Origin: Paenibacillus sp. SC116
GTDB taxonomy: Bacteria; Bacillota; Bacilli; Paenibacillales; Paenibacillaceae
Length of the DNA stretch: 64,000 nucleotides
Reading direction: 5' to 3'
NCBI RefSeq assembly: GCF_024733555.1
Contig: NZ_JANIOF010000008.1
Coordinates: 1-64,000 of the forward strand
Positions 28,721 through 38,091 of the stretch are shown in pieces (positions within the stretch are counted from its first letter, which is position 1; every line of letters begins with the position of its first letter). The translations under genes and the position numbers were made by a program. The notes under the pieces were generated by a model that saw only the letters and a program-made list of their open reading frames with translations, searched no databases and was not told the DNA's origin.

Positions 28721-28756
28721 AAGCGCTGAATCGTGCAGGATTCAGCGCTTTTTTAT
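28721..28756 (+). terminator. Terminator of esterase-family gene 1
   Basis: AAGCGCTGAATC (28721-28732) and GATTCAGCGCTT (28739-28750) make a perfect 12-bp stem, followed by a T run. Confidence 0.9.
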
Positions 28757-28884
28757 ATTTATCTCACTTGTTATTATAAGTAACATTCTATGTAGTAGTT
28801 TGCTCTGTAAATACGGCGTCTAGAACGGATACATTCTGTTCAAATGCTTCTCTCATACGCTCCAGTGCAGTTCTACTTGTATTT

Positions 28885-28948
28885 TTAACCTGAATTTAAA
28901 CTTCAAGTATCTCTCATTTAACTTTAAGAATCTAAACTAACATTATGA
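28885..28948 (+). promoter_or_regulatory. Phased TTAACN repeats before esterase-family gene 2
   Basis: TTAACC (28885), TTAAAC (28896) and TTAACT (28918) reproduce the 11/22-bp spacing seen before gene 1. The context is nearly identical (TTTTTAACCTGAATTTAAAC in both; ACATTATGA downstream in both). The control region was therefore duplicated with the gene and has been kept. Confidence 0.6.
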
Positions 28949-29036
28949 GAGAAAGCAAGAAGATATAAGTGACTTCGTGAACAAACGTAATGATAGAACA
29001 CAATTCGTACATACATCATTTTTGGAAAAGGCGGGT

Positions 29037-30554
29037 ATGAGAATGAACACAACTGTGGGGCAAATGAACAAGTCAAATCATGTATGGCGTAAGCGTCTGC
29101 AAGCGATGATCTTGACGGTAACGATGACGGCAATAGTAATAACGGATTGGCTCGGGCCTGTTAACTCCGCTCAGGCTCAAGCGGCGACAGCGCAGCCAGA
29201 ACAGAAATCTGAGCAAGCAGTGAAGCAGGGCGATCAAGCCAAAGAGCAGGTTGAGAAGACAACAGATAGCAAAGCCCGTACTTATAAGGAATCAATCGCG
29301 GATTGGAAAAAGTATGCGAATGATCATGCCTATGCTTTGAATTCGATTCAACCGGAGAAGCGGGTGAATGGCTCTATACCAGCAAGTAATTTTGAAGACC
29401 TTGATATGTTAATTCCATTGCTAGTAGATAAGCGCATCGTTTACTTGGGTGAAAGTACTCATGGTGCTGCAGAATTTAACTCGGCGAAGACGCGTTTGAT
29501 TCAATATTTGCATCAACAGCTTGGCTATAACTATGTTGCATTCGAAAGCGGTCTTTCTGATGCAGCAATAGCTCAAGGGAAAATGAAAAATAAGACAGCT
29601 AAAGAAACGATGAAACGCTCTATTTTTAGTGTGTGGTGGACGGAAGAAACACTGCCTTTGTTCCAGTACATGAAGGATACACAAGACAGCGAGCGTCCGC
29701 TTCGTTTGGTGGGCTTTGATATTCAAACGCAAACTCCACTTCTTAAGGATGCTTCCTGGTTGAAGGATAAGGCACTTCAAGAAAAAATCATGAAGGCAGA
29801 AGCTGATTTTTCCAAATGGAGAGGCAGCAAAGATTTATCGGGGTATCGTAAGGTGAAGCCGGAACTTCTTAATTTGTATAAAAAACTAGTAAAGCAAGTG
29901 GAATCTCAAGAGGAAGCATTAAAGAAAGAGTATCCGAATGAGCCGAAAATTGTGGTTTTGATGAAACGGGCGGTAGAAGATCGAATTCGCTTGATTGACG
30001 AATATATTGAAATTAACATTGAAAGAAATATCGCGGTTGAAAAAGGTGACATGTTGGCAGTATTTCGTGCTACGGAATGGCGTGATCGTGCCATGGCAAA
30101 CAATTTGATTTGGCTTGCTACCGAGGTATATCCAACAGAGAAGTTTGTTGTGTGGGCTCATAATGGTCATATTAGTAAGGCGCAGTCTCAAATTTATAGT
30201 TTCAAAGGCGCTCATAAATGGATGGGCGAGCTTATGCCGAAGGAGCTCCAACGTCAGAGCTATGTGATGGGATTGTACATGGCAAGTGGAGAATCGGCTG
30301 ATAACGAAACTAGACAGCCGATCCCTGTACAGCCGTTGATACCAGGGTCGTTAGAGGATATTTTATCTGGAGCGAAGCAGCCTTACACGTTTATGGATTT
30401 ACGCTATCGTGATAATGAGCGGGGTAACTCTTGGATGTTCGAACGTGTATTTGCTTATGATTGGGGAAATATGCCGACATTGATTGTGGCGCGTAATCAT
30501 TATGATGGTATCTTACTTATCGATAAAGTGAAGCTGCCTCGTTATATTCCTTAA
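29037..30554 (+). CDS. Secreted erythromycin-esterase-family protein 2
   Basis: I start at ATG 29037, by comparison with gene 1 (the frame is open to 28977; ATG 29043 is also possible; the ribosome binding site is weak). The protein of about 505 residues has the same signal peptide style (MILTVTMTAIVITDWLGPVN) and linker rich in Glu/Gln/Lys. The domain carries IVYLGESTHGAAEFNSAKTR, YVAFESGLSDAAIAQGKM, PLRLVGFDIQ, FVVWAHNGHISKAQSQ and FMDLRY. By eye it is much closer to gene 3 than to gene 1 in the catalytic domain, but shares its N terminus and upstream region with gene 1. The substrate is unknown. Confidence 0.9.
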   Translation: MRMNTTVGQMNKSNHVWRKRLQAMILTVTMTAIVITDWLGPVNSAQAQAATAQPEQKSEQAVKQGDQAKEQVEKTTDSKARTYKESIADWKKYANDHAYALNSIQPEKRVNGSIPASNFEDLDMLIPLLVDKRIVYLGESTHGAAEFNSAKTRLIQYLHQQLGYNYVAFESGLSDAAIAQGKMKNKTAKETMKRSIFSVWWTEETLPLFQYMKDTQDSERPLRLVGFDIQTQTPLLKDASWLKDKALQEKIMKAEADFSKWRGSKDLSGYRKVKPELLNLYKKLVKQVESQEEALKKEYPNEPKIVVLMKRAVEDRIRLIDEYIEINIERNIAVEKGDMLAVFRATEWRDRAMANNLIWLATEVYPTEKFVVWAHNGHISKAQSQIYSFKGAHKWMGELMPKELQRQSYVMGLYMASGESADNETRQPIPVQPLIPGSLEDILSGAKQPYTFMDLRYRDNERGNSWMFERVFAYDWGNMPTLIVARNHYDGILLIDKVKLPRYIP

Positions 30555-30597
30555 TTGAATGATGTAAAAAACACCTAAATAGGCTCTTAGGAAAGCT

Positions 30598-30632
30598 AAC
30601 GCTGCATCGTGAAAGGATGCAGCGTTTTTTCT
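30598..30632 (+). terminator. Terminator of esterase-family gene 2
   Basis: AACGCTGCATC (30598-30608) and GATGCAGCGTT (30616-30626) form a perfect 11-bp stem, followed by T residues. Confidence 0.9.
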
Positions 30633-30734
30633 ATTTTTTCCAATAAGAGAGCACAAAATGTCAAGACGGTCATCTTGTGTAACTACTAGAATGATATCAA
30701 GATAAATAATACTGTATTTAGGGAGTTGAACCTA

Positions 30735-32237
30735 ATGAAGCCAATGAAATTAACGCAGTCAGATCATACAGTCCAGCCGCCGTCTACACGTCGTCGTCGT
30801 TTTGCTTTGCTTCTGTTAACAGCGACAGTTGCGCTAACATCCGTAAGTTATGCAGCGGCACCGAGCAGCATTGTTTTTGCTCAAAGTAATACGCCATCCA
30901 AGCAGGAGGAACAATCTGAGCAGCAGGCAGACAAACAAACGGAACAGAAGGAAAGCAAACAAGCCCGTTCATACACCGAAGCTATTACGGACTGGAAGAA
31001 GTATGCCAATGATTATGCCTATGTTTTGAAATCGATTCAACCTGAAAAGCGGGTGAATGGAGCGGTTCCAGAAGGTAATTTTGAAGATCTCAACATGTTA
31101 GTTCCTTTGCTGGCGGATAAACGCATCGTCTACTTGGGAGAAAGCAGTCATGGTGCTGCTGAATTTAACTTGGTGAAGACGCGTTTGATTCAATATTTGC
31201 ATCAACAGCTTGGTTATAACTTTGTTGCATTCGAAAGTGGTCTGCCAGATGCGGCCATTGCACAGGGGAGCATGAAGAGCAAATCAGCGGTAGAAACAAT
31301 GAAACGCTCCATTTTTAAAGTGTGGTGGGCGGAAGAAACGCTGCCTTTGTTCCGATATATGAAGGATACGCAAGACAGCCAGCAGCCACTTCGCTTACTA
31401 GGTTTTGATATCCAATTGCAAACTCCGCTTCTGAAAGATGCACAATGGTTGAAAGATAAGGCGCTTCAAGAAAAAATCATGCAGGCAGAAGCTGAGTTGG
31501 CCAAGTGGAGTCGTGGAAAGGATTTAGCCGGCTACCGTAAAGCGAAGCCTGAACTCCTTAATTTATATGAAAAGTTATTGAAGCAAGTGACATCTCACGA
31601 AAACGAGTTAAAGAAAGAATATCCGAATGAACCGAAAATTTCGATTCTGATGAAACGCGCGGTTGAGGATCGTATCCGCCTCATTAACGAATTTGTAGAA
31701 ATTAATATTGAAGTAAATCTAAGCGTTGAAAAAGAAGGAATGGCGGCGATGTATCGGGCAACGGAATGGCGTGATCGTGCCATGGCGAACAATTTGATTT
31801 GGCTTGCTACTGAGGTATATCCAGAGGAGAAGTTTATTGTATGGGCCCATAATGGCCATATCAGCAAGGCACAGTCTCAGGTTGTAGAAGGGACTCATAA
31901 ATGGATGGGGGAACTCATGCCGAAGGAACTCCAGCGTCAAAGCTATGTGATGGGGTTGTATATGGCAAGTGGAGAATCAGCAGAAAATCAGACAAGGGAG
32001 CCGATCCCTGTACTGCCTCTAATCCCAGGCTCAATGGAAGATATTCTATCTGCATCGAAGCAGCCATACACGTTTATGGATTTACGATATCAGGACAAAG
32101 AGCGAGGCAACTCGTGGATGTTTGAACGTGTCATTGCTTATGAGTGGGGAGCGATGGCAAGCTTGATTATACCGCGTCATCATTATGACGGTGTATTGCT
32201 TATTGATAAAGTGAAACTACCTCGATATATCCCTTGA
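30735..32237 (+). CDS. Secreted erythromycin-esterase-family protein 3
   Basis: Start at ATG 30735, with GGGAG about 9 bases upstream. The 500-residue protein has a different signal peptide (FALLLLTATVALTSVSYAAA, after an Arg-rich stretch) and a Gln/Glu/Lys linker. It then has the esterase-family domain: IVYLGESSHGAAEFNLVKTR, FVAFESGLPDAAIAQGSM, PLRLLGFDIQ, FIVWAHNGHISKAQSQ and FMDLRY. The THG of genes 1 and 2 is SHG here; the His is retained. No phased TTAACN block lies upstream, so it may be expressed differently from its paralogues. Confidence 0.9.
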   Translation: MKPMKLTQSDHTVQPPSTRRRRFALLLLTATVALTSVSYAAAPSSIVFAQSNTPSKQEEQSEQQADKQTEQKESKQARSYTEAITDWKKYANDYAYVLKSIQPEKRVNGAVPEGNFEDLNMLVPLLADKRIVYLGESSHGAAEFNLVKTRLIQYLHQQLGYNFVAFESGLPDAAIAQGSMKSKSAVETMKRSIFKVWWAEETLPLFRYMKDTQDSQQPLRLLGFDIQLQTPLLKDAQWLKDKALQEKIMQAEAELAKWSRGKDLAGYRKAKPELLNLYEKLLKQVTSHENELKKEYPNEPKISILMKRAVEDRIRLINEFVEINIEVNLSVEKEGMAAMYRATEWRDRAMANNLIWLATEVYPEEKFIVWAHNGHISKAQSQVVEGTHKWMGELMPKELQRQSYVMGLYMASGESAENQTREPIPVLPLIPGSMEDILSASKQPYTFMDLRYQDKERGNSWMFERVIAYEWGAMASLIIPRHHYDGVLLIDKVKLPRYIP

Positions 32238-32316
32238 TCACCCAAATAAACGAATGTACTCTTTCTATGTTTAATAGAAAGGCGCTGCAAAACTAACGTA
32301 TGCAGTGTTTGGCGAC

Positions 32317-32371
32317 AAGCGATAAGAGTTTCCGCAGACTGACGGGCGGTTTTCTCTTATCGCTTTTTTGC
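32317..32371 (+). terminator. Terminator of esterase-family gene 3
   Basis: AAGCGATAAGAG (32317-32328) pairs perfectly with CTCTTATCGCTT (32354-32365) across a 25-base loop, followed by T residues. It separates the gene from the convergent permease gene. Confidence 0.85.
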
Positions 32372-32388
32372 ATCTACATTTGTATTCA

Positions 32389-33828
32389 TCAGGTCAGCAT
32401 AAGTATCACGATTGCTACCATAGTCGTAGCGATGAGTCCGATGAATACGGGAACAAGATTGCGCCGTGCGAGCTCGAAGGGGCTGACGCCGCAGATCGCA
32501 GCGGCTGGAATGAGTGCCCACGGGATAAGTGTACCGCCGCCGACCCAGATGGCGGTGATTTGCCCTAGGGCGCTCAAGGTGGCGGTGCCGCCGTCGATGC
32601 TGCTGCCGAATACGCTGGCGATTGATCCCACCAGCGAAAGGCCAGAGAAGCCCGAGCCGTCGAGGCCGGTAATGGTTCCGATAGTCGTCATCGTTACCGC
32701 ACCAATCGCGGGATGAATAGGCACACTGTTGGCCAGCGCTAAGCCTAAATCATTGACGATGCCATGGGAGCCGGCTGGCAGCACAGAGCCGTACAAATCG
32801 ATCAAAGCCGCATCACCGAGGTAGAAGAAAGCTGCGATTGGAACGACAGGTACGAATACTTTGAACCCGAATAGAAAGCCATCAATTAAATGTACCGTTG
32901 TTTGTTCCAAGCCCTTTCCACGGTAAGTAAGCAAATTGATGAATAGGAGAATAAGTACAGCGGTACCACCAACGAGAGCGGTAGCTTCACTTCCTTGGAG
33001 ATTATAGCGAAACAGGATGATAACATCGAGTACGAACAGAAAAATAATAAATATGGCAGCTATGCGTTGTAGCAAAGGAGAGAGCGCTGTTGTCTTCTTG
33101 CTGGAGGTATCGGTATCTTGATTTGCGTTAGGTCTATCAGAAGGAGTTATTTCTGTCTCGGTCAACCCACTATTAATGTGCAGACTACCTGACTTCATGT
33201 CTCGCCGTATCAGCCAAAAGGCAGCAGCCGTCGTTGTTACACCCATCACAAATACGAGTGGAAGGCTAGCACTGATAACACTCTCTATCGGAATGCCAGC
33301 AGCATCTGCCGTCAGCTTTGGTGCACCTTGGATGATAAAGTCACCAGACAGTGCAATGCCTTGACCGAATAAACTCATCGTCATGGCGACCACTAGTGGT
33401 GGTAGTCCGGCGCGGATGGCTGCTGGAAGGAGTACAGCACCAACCAACGCCATGGAGGGTGAGGGCCAGAAGAAGAAGCTCATCGTCATAATAAGAATGC
33501 CAATCGTCCAGTAAGCCATCGTTGGGTTACGCATAAAGCGTGTGAATGGAGAAACCAGTGCTTCGTGAATCCCCGAAGCAAGCAGTACACGGCTCATACC
33601 AACGATGATAGAAATAATAAGTATCGTGGGCATCAGTTCTTTTAACGCATAGATAAAGGTAGAGAAAATACCACTAACAGCATGTGCAAGAGAGGATGTG
33701 GCCGTCCAGCCAAGCAGTAATATTCCGATAATACAAATGAGTGATGTATCGCGGCGTTTAATAAGAAAGACAATAACTAGGAACATAAAAATGAGATAAA
33801 TACCGTGCAGCCAATTAAACTCCAGCAT
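32389..33828 (-). CDS. Multi-pass membrane transporter
   Basis: Start at ATG 33828, with AAGGAGG 11 bases upstream; the in-frame extension to 33900 has no ribosome binding site. The 479-residue protein has about ten to twelve hydrophobic helices, with a polar cytoplasmic loop near the middle (about residues 220-250, rich in Ser/Thr/Asp). Segments such as FFFWPSPSMALVGAVLLPAA, GQGIALSGDFIIQGAPKLTA and TITGLDGSGFSGLSLVGSIA look like the two half-domains of the ion-transporter (GntP/CitMHS/DASS) superfamily. I cannot name the substrate; an organic acid is only a guess. It lies downstream of acnA on the same strand, but a terminator separates them. Confidence 0.85.
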   Translation of the reverse strand: MLEFNWLHGIYLIFMFLVIVFLIKRRDTSLICIIGILLLGWTATSSLAHAVSGIFSTFIYALKELMPTILIISIIVGMSRVLLASGIHEALVSPFTRFMRNPTMAYWTIGILIMTMSFFFWPSPSMALVGAVLLPAAIRAGLPPLVVAMTMSLFGQGIALSGDFIIQGAPKLTADAAGIPIESVISASLPLVFVMGVTTTAAAFWLIRRDMKSGSLHINSGLTETEITPSDRPNANQDTDTSSKKTTALSPLLQRIAAIFIIFLFVLDVIILFRYNLQGSEATALVGGTAVLILLFINLLTYRGKGLEQTTVHLIDGFLFGFKVFVPVVPIAAFFYLGDAALIDLYGSVLPAGSHGIVNDLGLALANSVPIHPAIGAVTMTTIGTITGLDGSGFSGLSLVGSIASVFGSSIDGGTATLSALGQITAIWVGGGTLIPWALIPAAAICGVSPFELARRNLVPVFIGLIATTMVAIVILMLT

Positions 33829-33926
33829 AGTACGTGATACCTCCTTGAGAAGGCTTACATGTGAGTTATTCATCATATGCGGAAGCCTATCTTTCGGCAC
33901 GTACGGTCACACATCTATATTTGGTC

Positions 33927-33974
33927 AAAAAAGAGGTCCTTCCTAAGCATTAATCTGCTCGGAAAGGACCTCTT
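33927..33974 (-). terminator. Terminator of acnA
   Basis: On the minus strand AAGAGGTCCTTTCC (33961-33974) pairs with GGAAGGACCTCTT (33931-33943), followed by TTTTTT. Confidence 0.85.
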
Positions 33975-33990
33975 CATTTATAAGAAATAA

Positions 33991-36717
33991 TTAAGCATGA
34001 GTGCGCATGTTAGCGATCATTTGACGAAGAACCGTCTGCAAAATACCGCCATTGCGATAGTAATCAACATCAACCATGCTGTCGAGACGCACGATTGCGT
34101 TGAATTCAAACGCTGTTCCGTCTTCGCGTACAGCCGTTACTTTCACTTGTTGGCCTGGAAGTACTGCATTGGACAATCCTTCGATGGAGATTGTCTCACG
34201 ACCAGTCAAGCCAAGGGATGCCCAGCTTTGACCCTCTTCGAATTGAAGTGGCATTACGCCCATACCTACCAAGTTGGAACGGTGGATACGCTCGAAGCTT
34301 TCTGCGATAACAGCTTTAACGCCTAGCAAGTACGTGCCTTTTGCAGCCCAGTCACGGGAGCTTCCTGTACCATACTCTTTACCTGCAATAACGACGAGGT
34401 TTTTACCTTCTGCTTGATACTTCATAGAAGCATCATAGATGGACATTACTTCGTCAGTTGGCAAGTACTTCGTTACGCCGCCTTCTGTACCTGGCGCAAC
34501 TTGGTTGCGGATACGAATGTTAGCGAATGTACCGCGCATCATTACTTCATGGTTACCACGACGGGAGCCGTAGGAGTTGAAGTCTTTGCGTTGTACGCCG
34601 TTGTTAATCAAGTATTCGCCACCAGGGCTGTCTGCTTTAATGTTACCAGCAGGGGAGATATGGTCCGTCGTAACGGAATCTCCAAGCAACGCCATAATGC
34701 TAGCATCTTTGATGTCGGAAATATCATCAAGATCATCGCCCAAGTTCTCGAAGAACGGTGGGTTCTGGATGTAAGTGGATTTCGGATCCCACTCATAAGA
34801 TTCGCCTTCAGGAACTTCAATTGCATTCCAACGCTCGTTCTGCGTAAATACGTTCTCGTATTTATCGATGAACATTTGCGGGTTGATTGCTTGAGCAACA
34901 GCTTGTTGTACTTCTTCAGAAGATGGCCAGATATCTTTCAAGTATACAGGCTCATTATTCTGATCATAGCCGATTGGATCATTAGACAAATCGATATTGA
35001 CTGTTCCAGCTAGCGCGTAAGCAACAACGAGTGGTGGAGATGCCAAGTAGTTTGCTTTTACTTGAGCATGTACACGGCCCTCGAAGTTACGGTTACCGGA
35101 AAGTACTGCTGCAACTGTCATATCGTTGTCTGTGATTGCTTGGCCTACTTCGTCTGGTAGTGGACCGGAGTTACCGATACAAGTTGCGCAGCCGTAACCA
35201 GCTACGTGGAAGCCAAGTGCTTCAAGCGGCTCCAACAGGTTCGCTTTCTTCAAGTATTCCGTAACGACAAGGGAACCTGGCGTCAAGCTGCTCTTCACAT
35301 ATTCAGGTTTAACCAAGCCGCGCTCGACTGCTTTCTTCGCAACGAGACCTGCACCAAGCATTACGCTAGGGTTGGATGTATTTGTACAAGATGTAATAGC
35401 TGCGATAACGACCGCGCCTGTTGCCATCTTGCTTTCTTTATTGTTAGGATGCTTAACCGTAACTTCTTCAGCGATCTTCTCATCGGACAAGCCGTAGCCG
35501 CCTTTATCCAATGGCGTACGCAAAATGTCATTGAACTCTTTCTTCATGTTTGTAAGTTCAACACGGTCTTGCGGACGTTTTGGTCCTGCTAAGCTTGGTA
35601 CAACAGAGCTGATATCAAGCTCGATTGTGTCAGAGAAGTCTGGATCTGCCATGTCAGCTGTACGGAACATGCCTTGTGCTTTGTAGTACTCTTCAACAAG
35701 CTGTACTTGCTCTTCTTTACGACCAGTTGCGCGCAAGAAGTTCAATGTAACGTTATCAACTGGGAAGAAGCCGATTGTAGCGCCGTATTCAGGTGCCATG
35801 TTCGCAACCGTTGCACGGTCTTCCAAACCAAGCTGCTCAAGGCCAGGGCCGTAGAACTCAACGAATTTACCAACAACGCCTTTTTTACGAAGGATTTGTG
35901 TAACCGTCAAAGCCAAGTCAGTTGCTGTTGCGCCTTCTGCCAATTTACCTGTCAATTTGAAGCCGATAACTTCAGGTGTAACGAAGTAGAGTGGTTGTCC
36001 GAGCATACCTGCTTCTGCTTCGATACCGCCAACACCCCAACCAACAACACCAAGACCGTTGATCATCGTTGTGTGGGAGTCCGTACCCACTAGAGAGTCA
36101 GGGAATACTTCTGTTACGCCGTCGACTTCTTTTGTAGCTGCTACAGAAGCAAGGTACTCCAAGTTAACTTGGTGAACGATACCTGTAGCCGGTGGTACAG
36201 CGCGGAAGTTATCGAACGCCGTTTGAGCCCAACGAAGGAAGCGGTAACGTTCTTCGTTGCGTTCGAACTCAATGTTCATATTATATTCAAGAGCGTCTTT
36301 ATTACCGAATGCATCTACCATGACAGAGTGGTCAATGACGAGGTCTACTGGAACGAGCGGGTTGATCTTCTTTGGATCGCCGCCTGCTTTTTTAACCGTG
36401 TCACGCATTGCTGCCAAGTCAACAACAACAGGAACACCTGTGAAGTCTTGCAAAACGATACGTGCAGGGATGAACGGAATCTCTTTGTTTCCATCACGGT
36501 CTTCAGCCCAGTTCGCGATTTGCTTCACGTGTTCTTGCGTAATTGCACGACCATCGAATTGACGAATTGCTGCCTCAAGAAGAACTTTAATAGAGAACGG
36601 TAGGCGAGAAATGCTGTTGAATCCTTGCGCGTTTAGTGCATCCAAGCTGTAGTAACGATAGGACTTGCCTCCGACTGTCAGCTCACGCTGAGCGGAATAT
36701 GCATTAGTTCTTGTCAT
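33991..36717 (-). CDS. acnA: Aconitate hydratase
   Basis: Start at ATG 36717, with AAGGAGG 8 bases upstream; the upstream ATG at 36735 lacks one. The 908-residue protein is a full-length aconitase A/IRP-type enzyme. It isomerises citrate to isocitrate in the citric acid cycle. The [4Fe-4S] ligands are in [15 protein letters not shown] and [13 protein letters not shown]. Other signatures are [20 protein letters not shown] and the swivel-domain [20 protein letters not shown] and [17 protein letters not shown]. It is monocistronic with its own terminator. CcpC-type control is common in Bacilli, but I could not identify a convincing site. Confidence 0.98.
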   Translation of the reverse strand: MTRTNAYSAQRELTVGGKSYRYYSLDALNAQGFNSISRLPFSIKVLLEAAIRQFDGRAITQEHVKQIANWAEDRDGNKEIPFIPARIVLQDFTGVPVVVDLAAMRDTVKKAGGDPKKINPLVPVDLVIDHSVMVDAFGNKDALEYNMNIEFERNEERYRFLRWAQTAFDNFRAVPPATGIVHQVNLEYLASVAATKEVDGVTEVFPDSLVGTDSHTTMINGLGVVGWGVGGIEAEAGMLGQPLYFVTPEVIGFKLTGKLAEGATATDLALTVTQILRKKGVVGKFVEFYGPGLEQLGLEDRATVANMAPEYGATIGFFPVDNVTLNFLRATGRKEEQVQLVEEYYKAQGMFRTADMADPDFSDTIELDISSVVPSLAGPKRPQDRVELTNMKKEFNDILRTPLDKGGYGLSDEKIAEEVTVKHPNNKESKMATGAVVIAAITSCTNTSNPSVMLGAGLVAKKAVERGLVKPEYVKSSLTPGSLVVTEYLKKANLLEPLEALGFHVAGYGCATCIGNSGPLPDEVGQAITDNDMTVAAVLSGNRNFEGRVHAQVKANYLASPPLVVAYALAGTVNIDLSNDPIGYDQNNEPVYLKDIWPSSEEVQQAVAQAINPQMFIDKYENVFTQNERWNAIEVPEGESYEWDPKSTYIQNPPFFENLGDDLDDISDIKDASIMALLGDSVTTDHISPAGNIKADSPGGEYLINNGVQRKDFNSYGSRRGNHEVMMRGTFANIRIRNQVAPGTEGGVTKYLPTDEVMSIYDASMKYQAEGKNLVVIAGKEYGTGSSRDWAAKGTYLLGVKAVIAESFERIHRSNLVGMGVMPLQFEEGQSWASLGLTGRETISIEGLSNAVLPGQQVKVTAVREDGTAFEFNAIVRLDSMVDVDYYRNGGILQTVLRQMIANMRTHA

Positions 36718-36983
36718 GTAAAGGACCTCCTTCATGGTTGTGATTGCAATATCTAGTTAGTGGTAATCGTTATAAACTCCTCAAATCCTCTGTATCAAAT
36801 GAATGTTTCATCTAATGAAACCCCATTTCATATTTACAATACAAGTATATCGTTTCTAGTGACGCTGGTAAAGATGTTTTGCTTCAAAAATATGCCTAAA
36901 TGTTTCACATCGACATGTACGAGACAAGTTGTGCATACATATGAATTTAGATGAATAGGCGATGGACAGGAGGAGGCAGGAAG

Positions 36984-37982
36984 ATGAGGCAGGCATGGAA
37001 GACGACATTATATGCTTATGTAGAGCAGCATAACCGACACGAAGTTGACGAACGTCCTCAAGCACTTCTTACGCCAATTACGGATAGAAGATATGTGCTC
37101 ATGATGAGTGAACGCAGGCAAAGGCTGCGTGAATGGTATCGGAGTCGTGATTTTGAGCCGGTCAAGTCTCAAACGAAGGCCAAATTGAATCGTGTGCGTG
37201 AGGCAGAAGGAGAAGTACATGTTGACTTGGAATTCCATGTTCAACGCATTGGTCAGCAAAAAGGAACTACATTAATAGAAGAGCGACTGGAATCGGAACG
37301 AGTCGTTCTTGTAAAGGAAGAGGGAGACTGGGTTATTGCCCAGATTGAGCATGCTGCCCCAGAACGAAAACCGATGTCGACGCTTATGCAGGATAAAAAG
37401 CTGCTGCAGGAGCAACGATCTACAGCGCGTCCATTTTTAAACCGAAATGTGCTTGGTCATTCAAAGCCAGCTAACTTAACGCCTTATCGCCGTGAAATGG
37501 CTGTGGAATACGCAGAATTGTATTGGAATGAGCCTAATCCTCAATTTTTACATTTCGAGGTTGATTGCACGAATTATGTATCGCAATGTCTCTTTGCAGG
37601 TGGAGCGCCCATGAACTATACTGGTAAAAGAGAATTAGGCTGGTGGTACAGAGGGATGGTAGCCGATCGTGAAGCGTGGAGCTACAGTTGGGCGGTATCA
37701 AATAGTTTAGAGGGTTATTTCACGCACAATCAATCTGGATTGCGAGCAATTGCAGTGGATTACCCACAAGAACTGAAGCTTGGAGATGTTATCCTTTATG
37801 ATTGGGATGGCAACGGACATTATCAGCATAGTTCCATCGTGACTGCGTTCGATCTGAATGGTATGCCGCTCGTGAACGCTCATACGACGAACAGCCGTCA
37901 CCGTTATTGGGATTATCAAGATTCTTACGCATGGACGGAAGCGACAGCGTATCGCTTTTTCCACATAAGAGACGTATTCTAA
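36984..37982 (+). CDS. Amidase-domain protein (Amidase_6-like)
   Basis: Start at ATG 36984, with AGGAGG (36969-36974) at good spacing. The 332-residue protein has a charged N-terminal region that looks like a coil plus small beta domain (EGEVHVDLEFHVQRIGQQKG, VLVKEEGDWVIAQIEHAAPE). The C-terminal half resembles the putative amidase domain of Bacillus YhbB. It shows YRREMAVEYAELYWNEPNPQ, DCTNYVSQCLFAGGAPM with the candidate nucleophile Cys, GDVILYDWDGNGHYQHSSIV with a His, and NAHTTNSRHRYWDYQ. A Cys-His hydrolase acting on cell wall peptide is plausible but inferred. No signal peptide is visible. Confidence 0.85.
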   Translation: MRQAWKTTLYAYVEQHNRHEVDERPQALLTPITDRRYVLMMSERRQRLREWYRSRDFEPVKSQTKAKLNRVREAEGEVHVDLEFHVQRIGQQKGTTLIEERLESERVVLVKEEGDWVIAQIEHAAPERKPMSTLMQDKKLLQEQRSTARPFLNRNVLGHSKPANLTPYRREMAVEYAELYWNEPNPQFLHFEVDCTNYVSQCLFAGGAPMNYTGKRELGWWYRGMVADREAWSYSWAVSNSLEGYFTHNQSGLRAIAVDYPQELKLGDVILYDWDGNGHYQHSSIVTAFDLNGMPLVNAHTTNSRHRYWDYQDSYAWTEATAYRFFHIRDVF

Positions 37983-38091
37983 CCGCTTGAAGTTATGAAT
38001 TGCATGTTGCCGGTATTTTGGTACAGTCAGCGAAGCCTAAGGTACGTCATGGATAGACTAACTGCGCGAAGTGCGCTAAATGGAGGGGCTT

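Noticed and set aside
27189..32237. A resistance island brought in by a mobile element
   Set aside because: No transposase, integrase or flanking repeats, and codon use and base composition look like the surroundings; tandem duplication explains the three copies.
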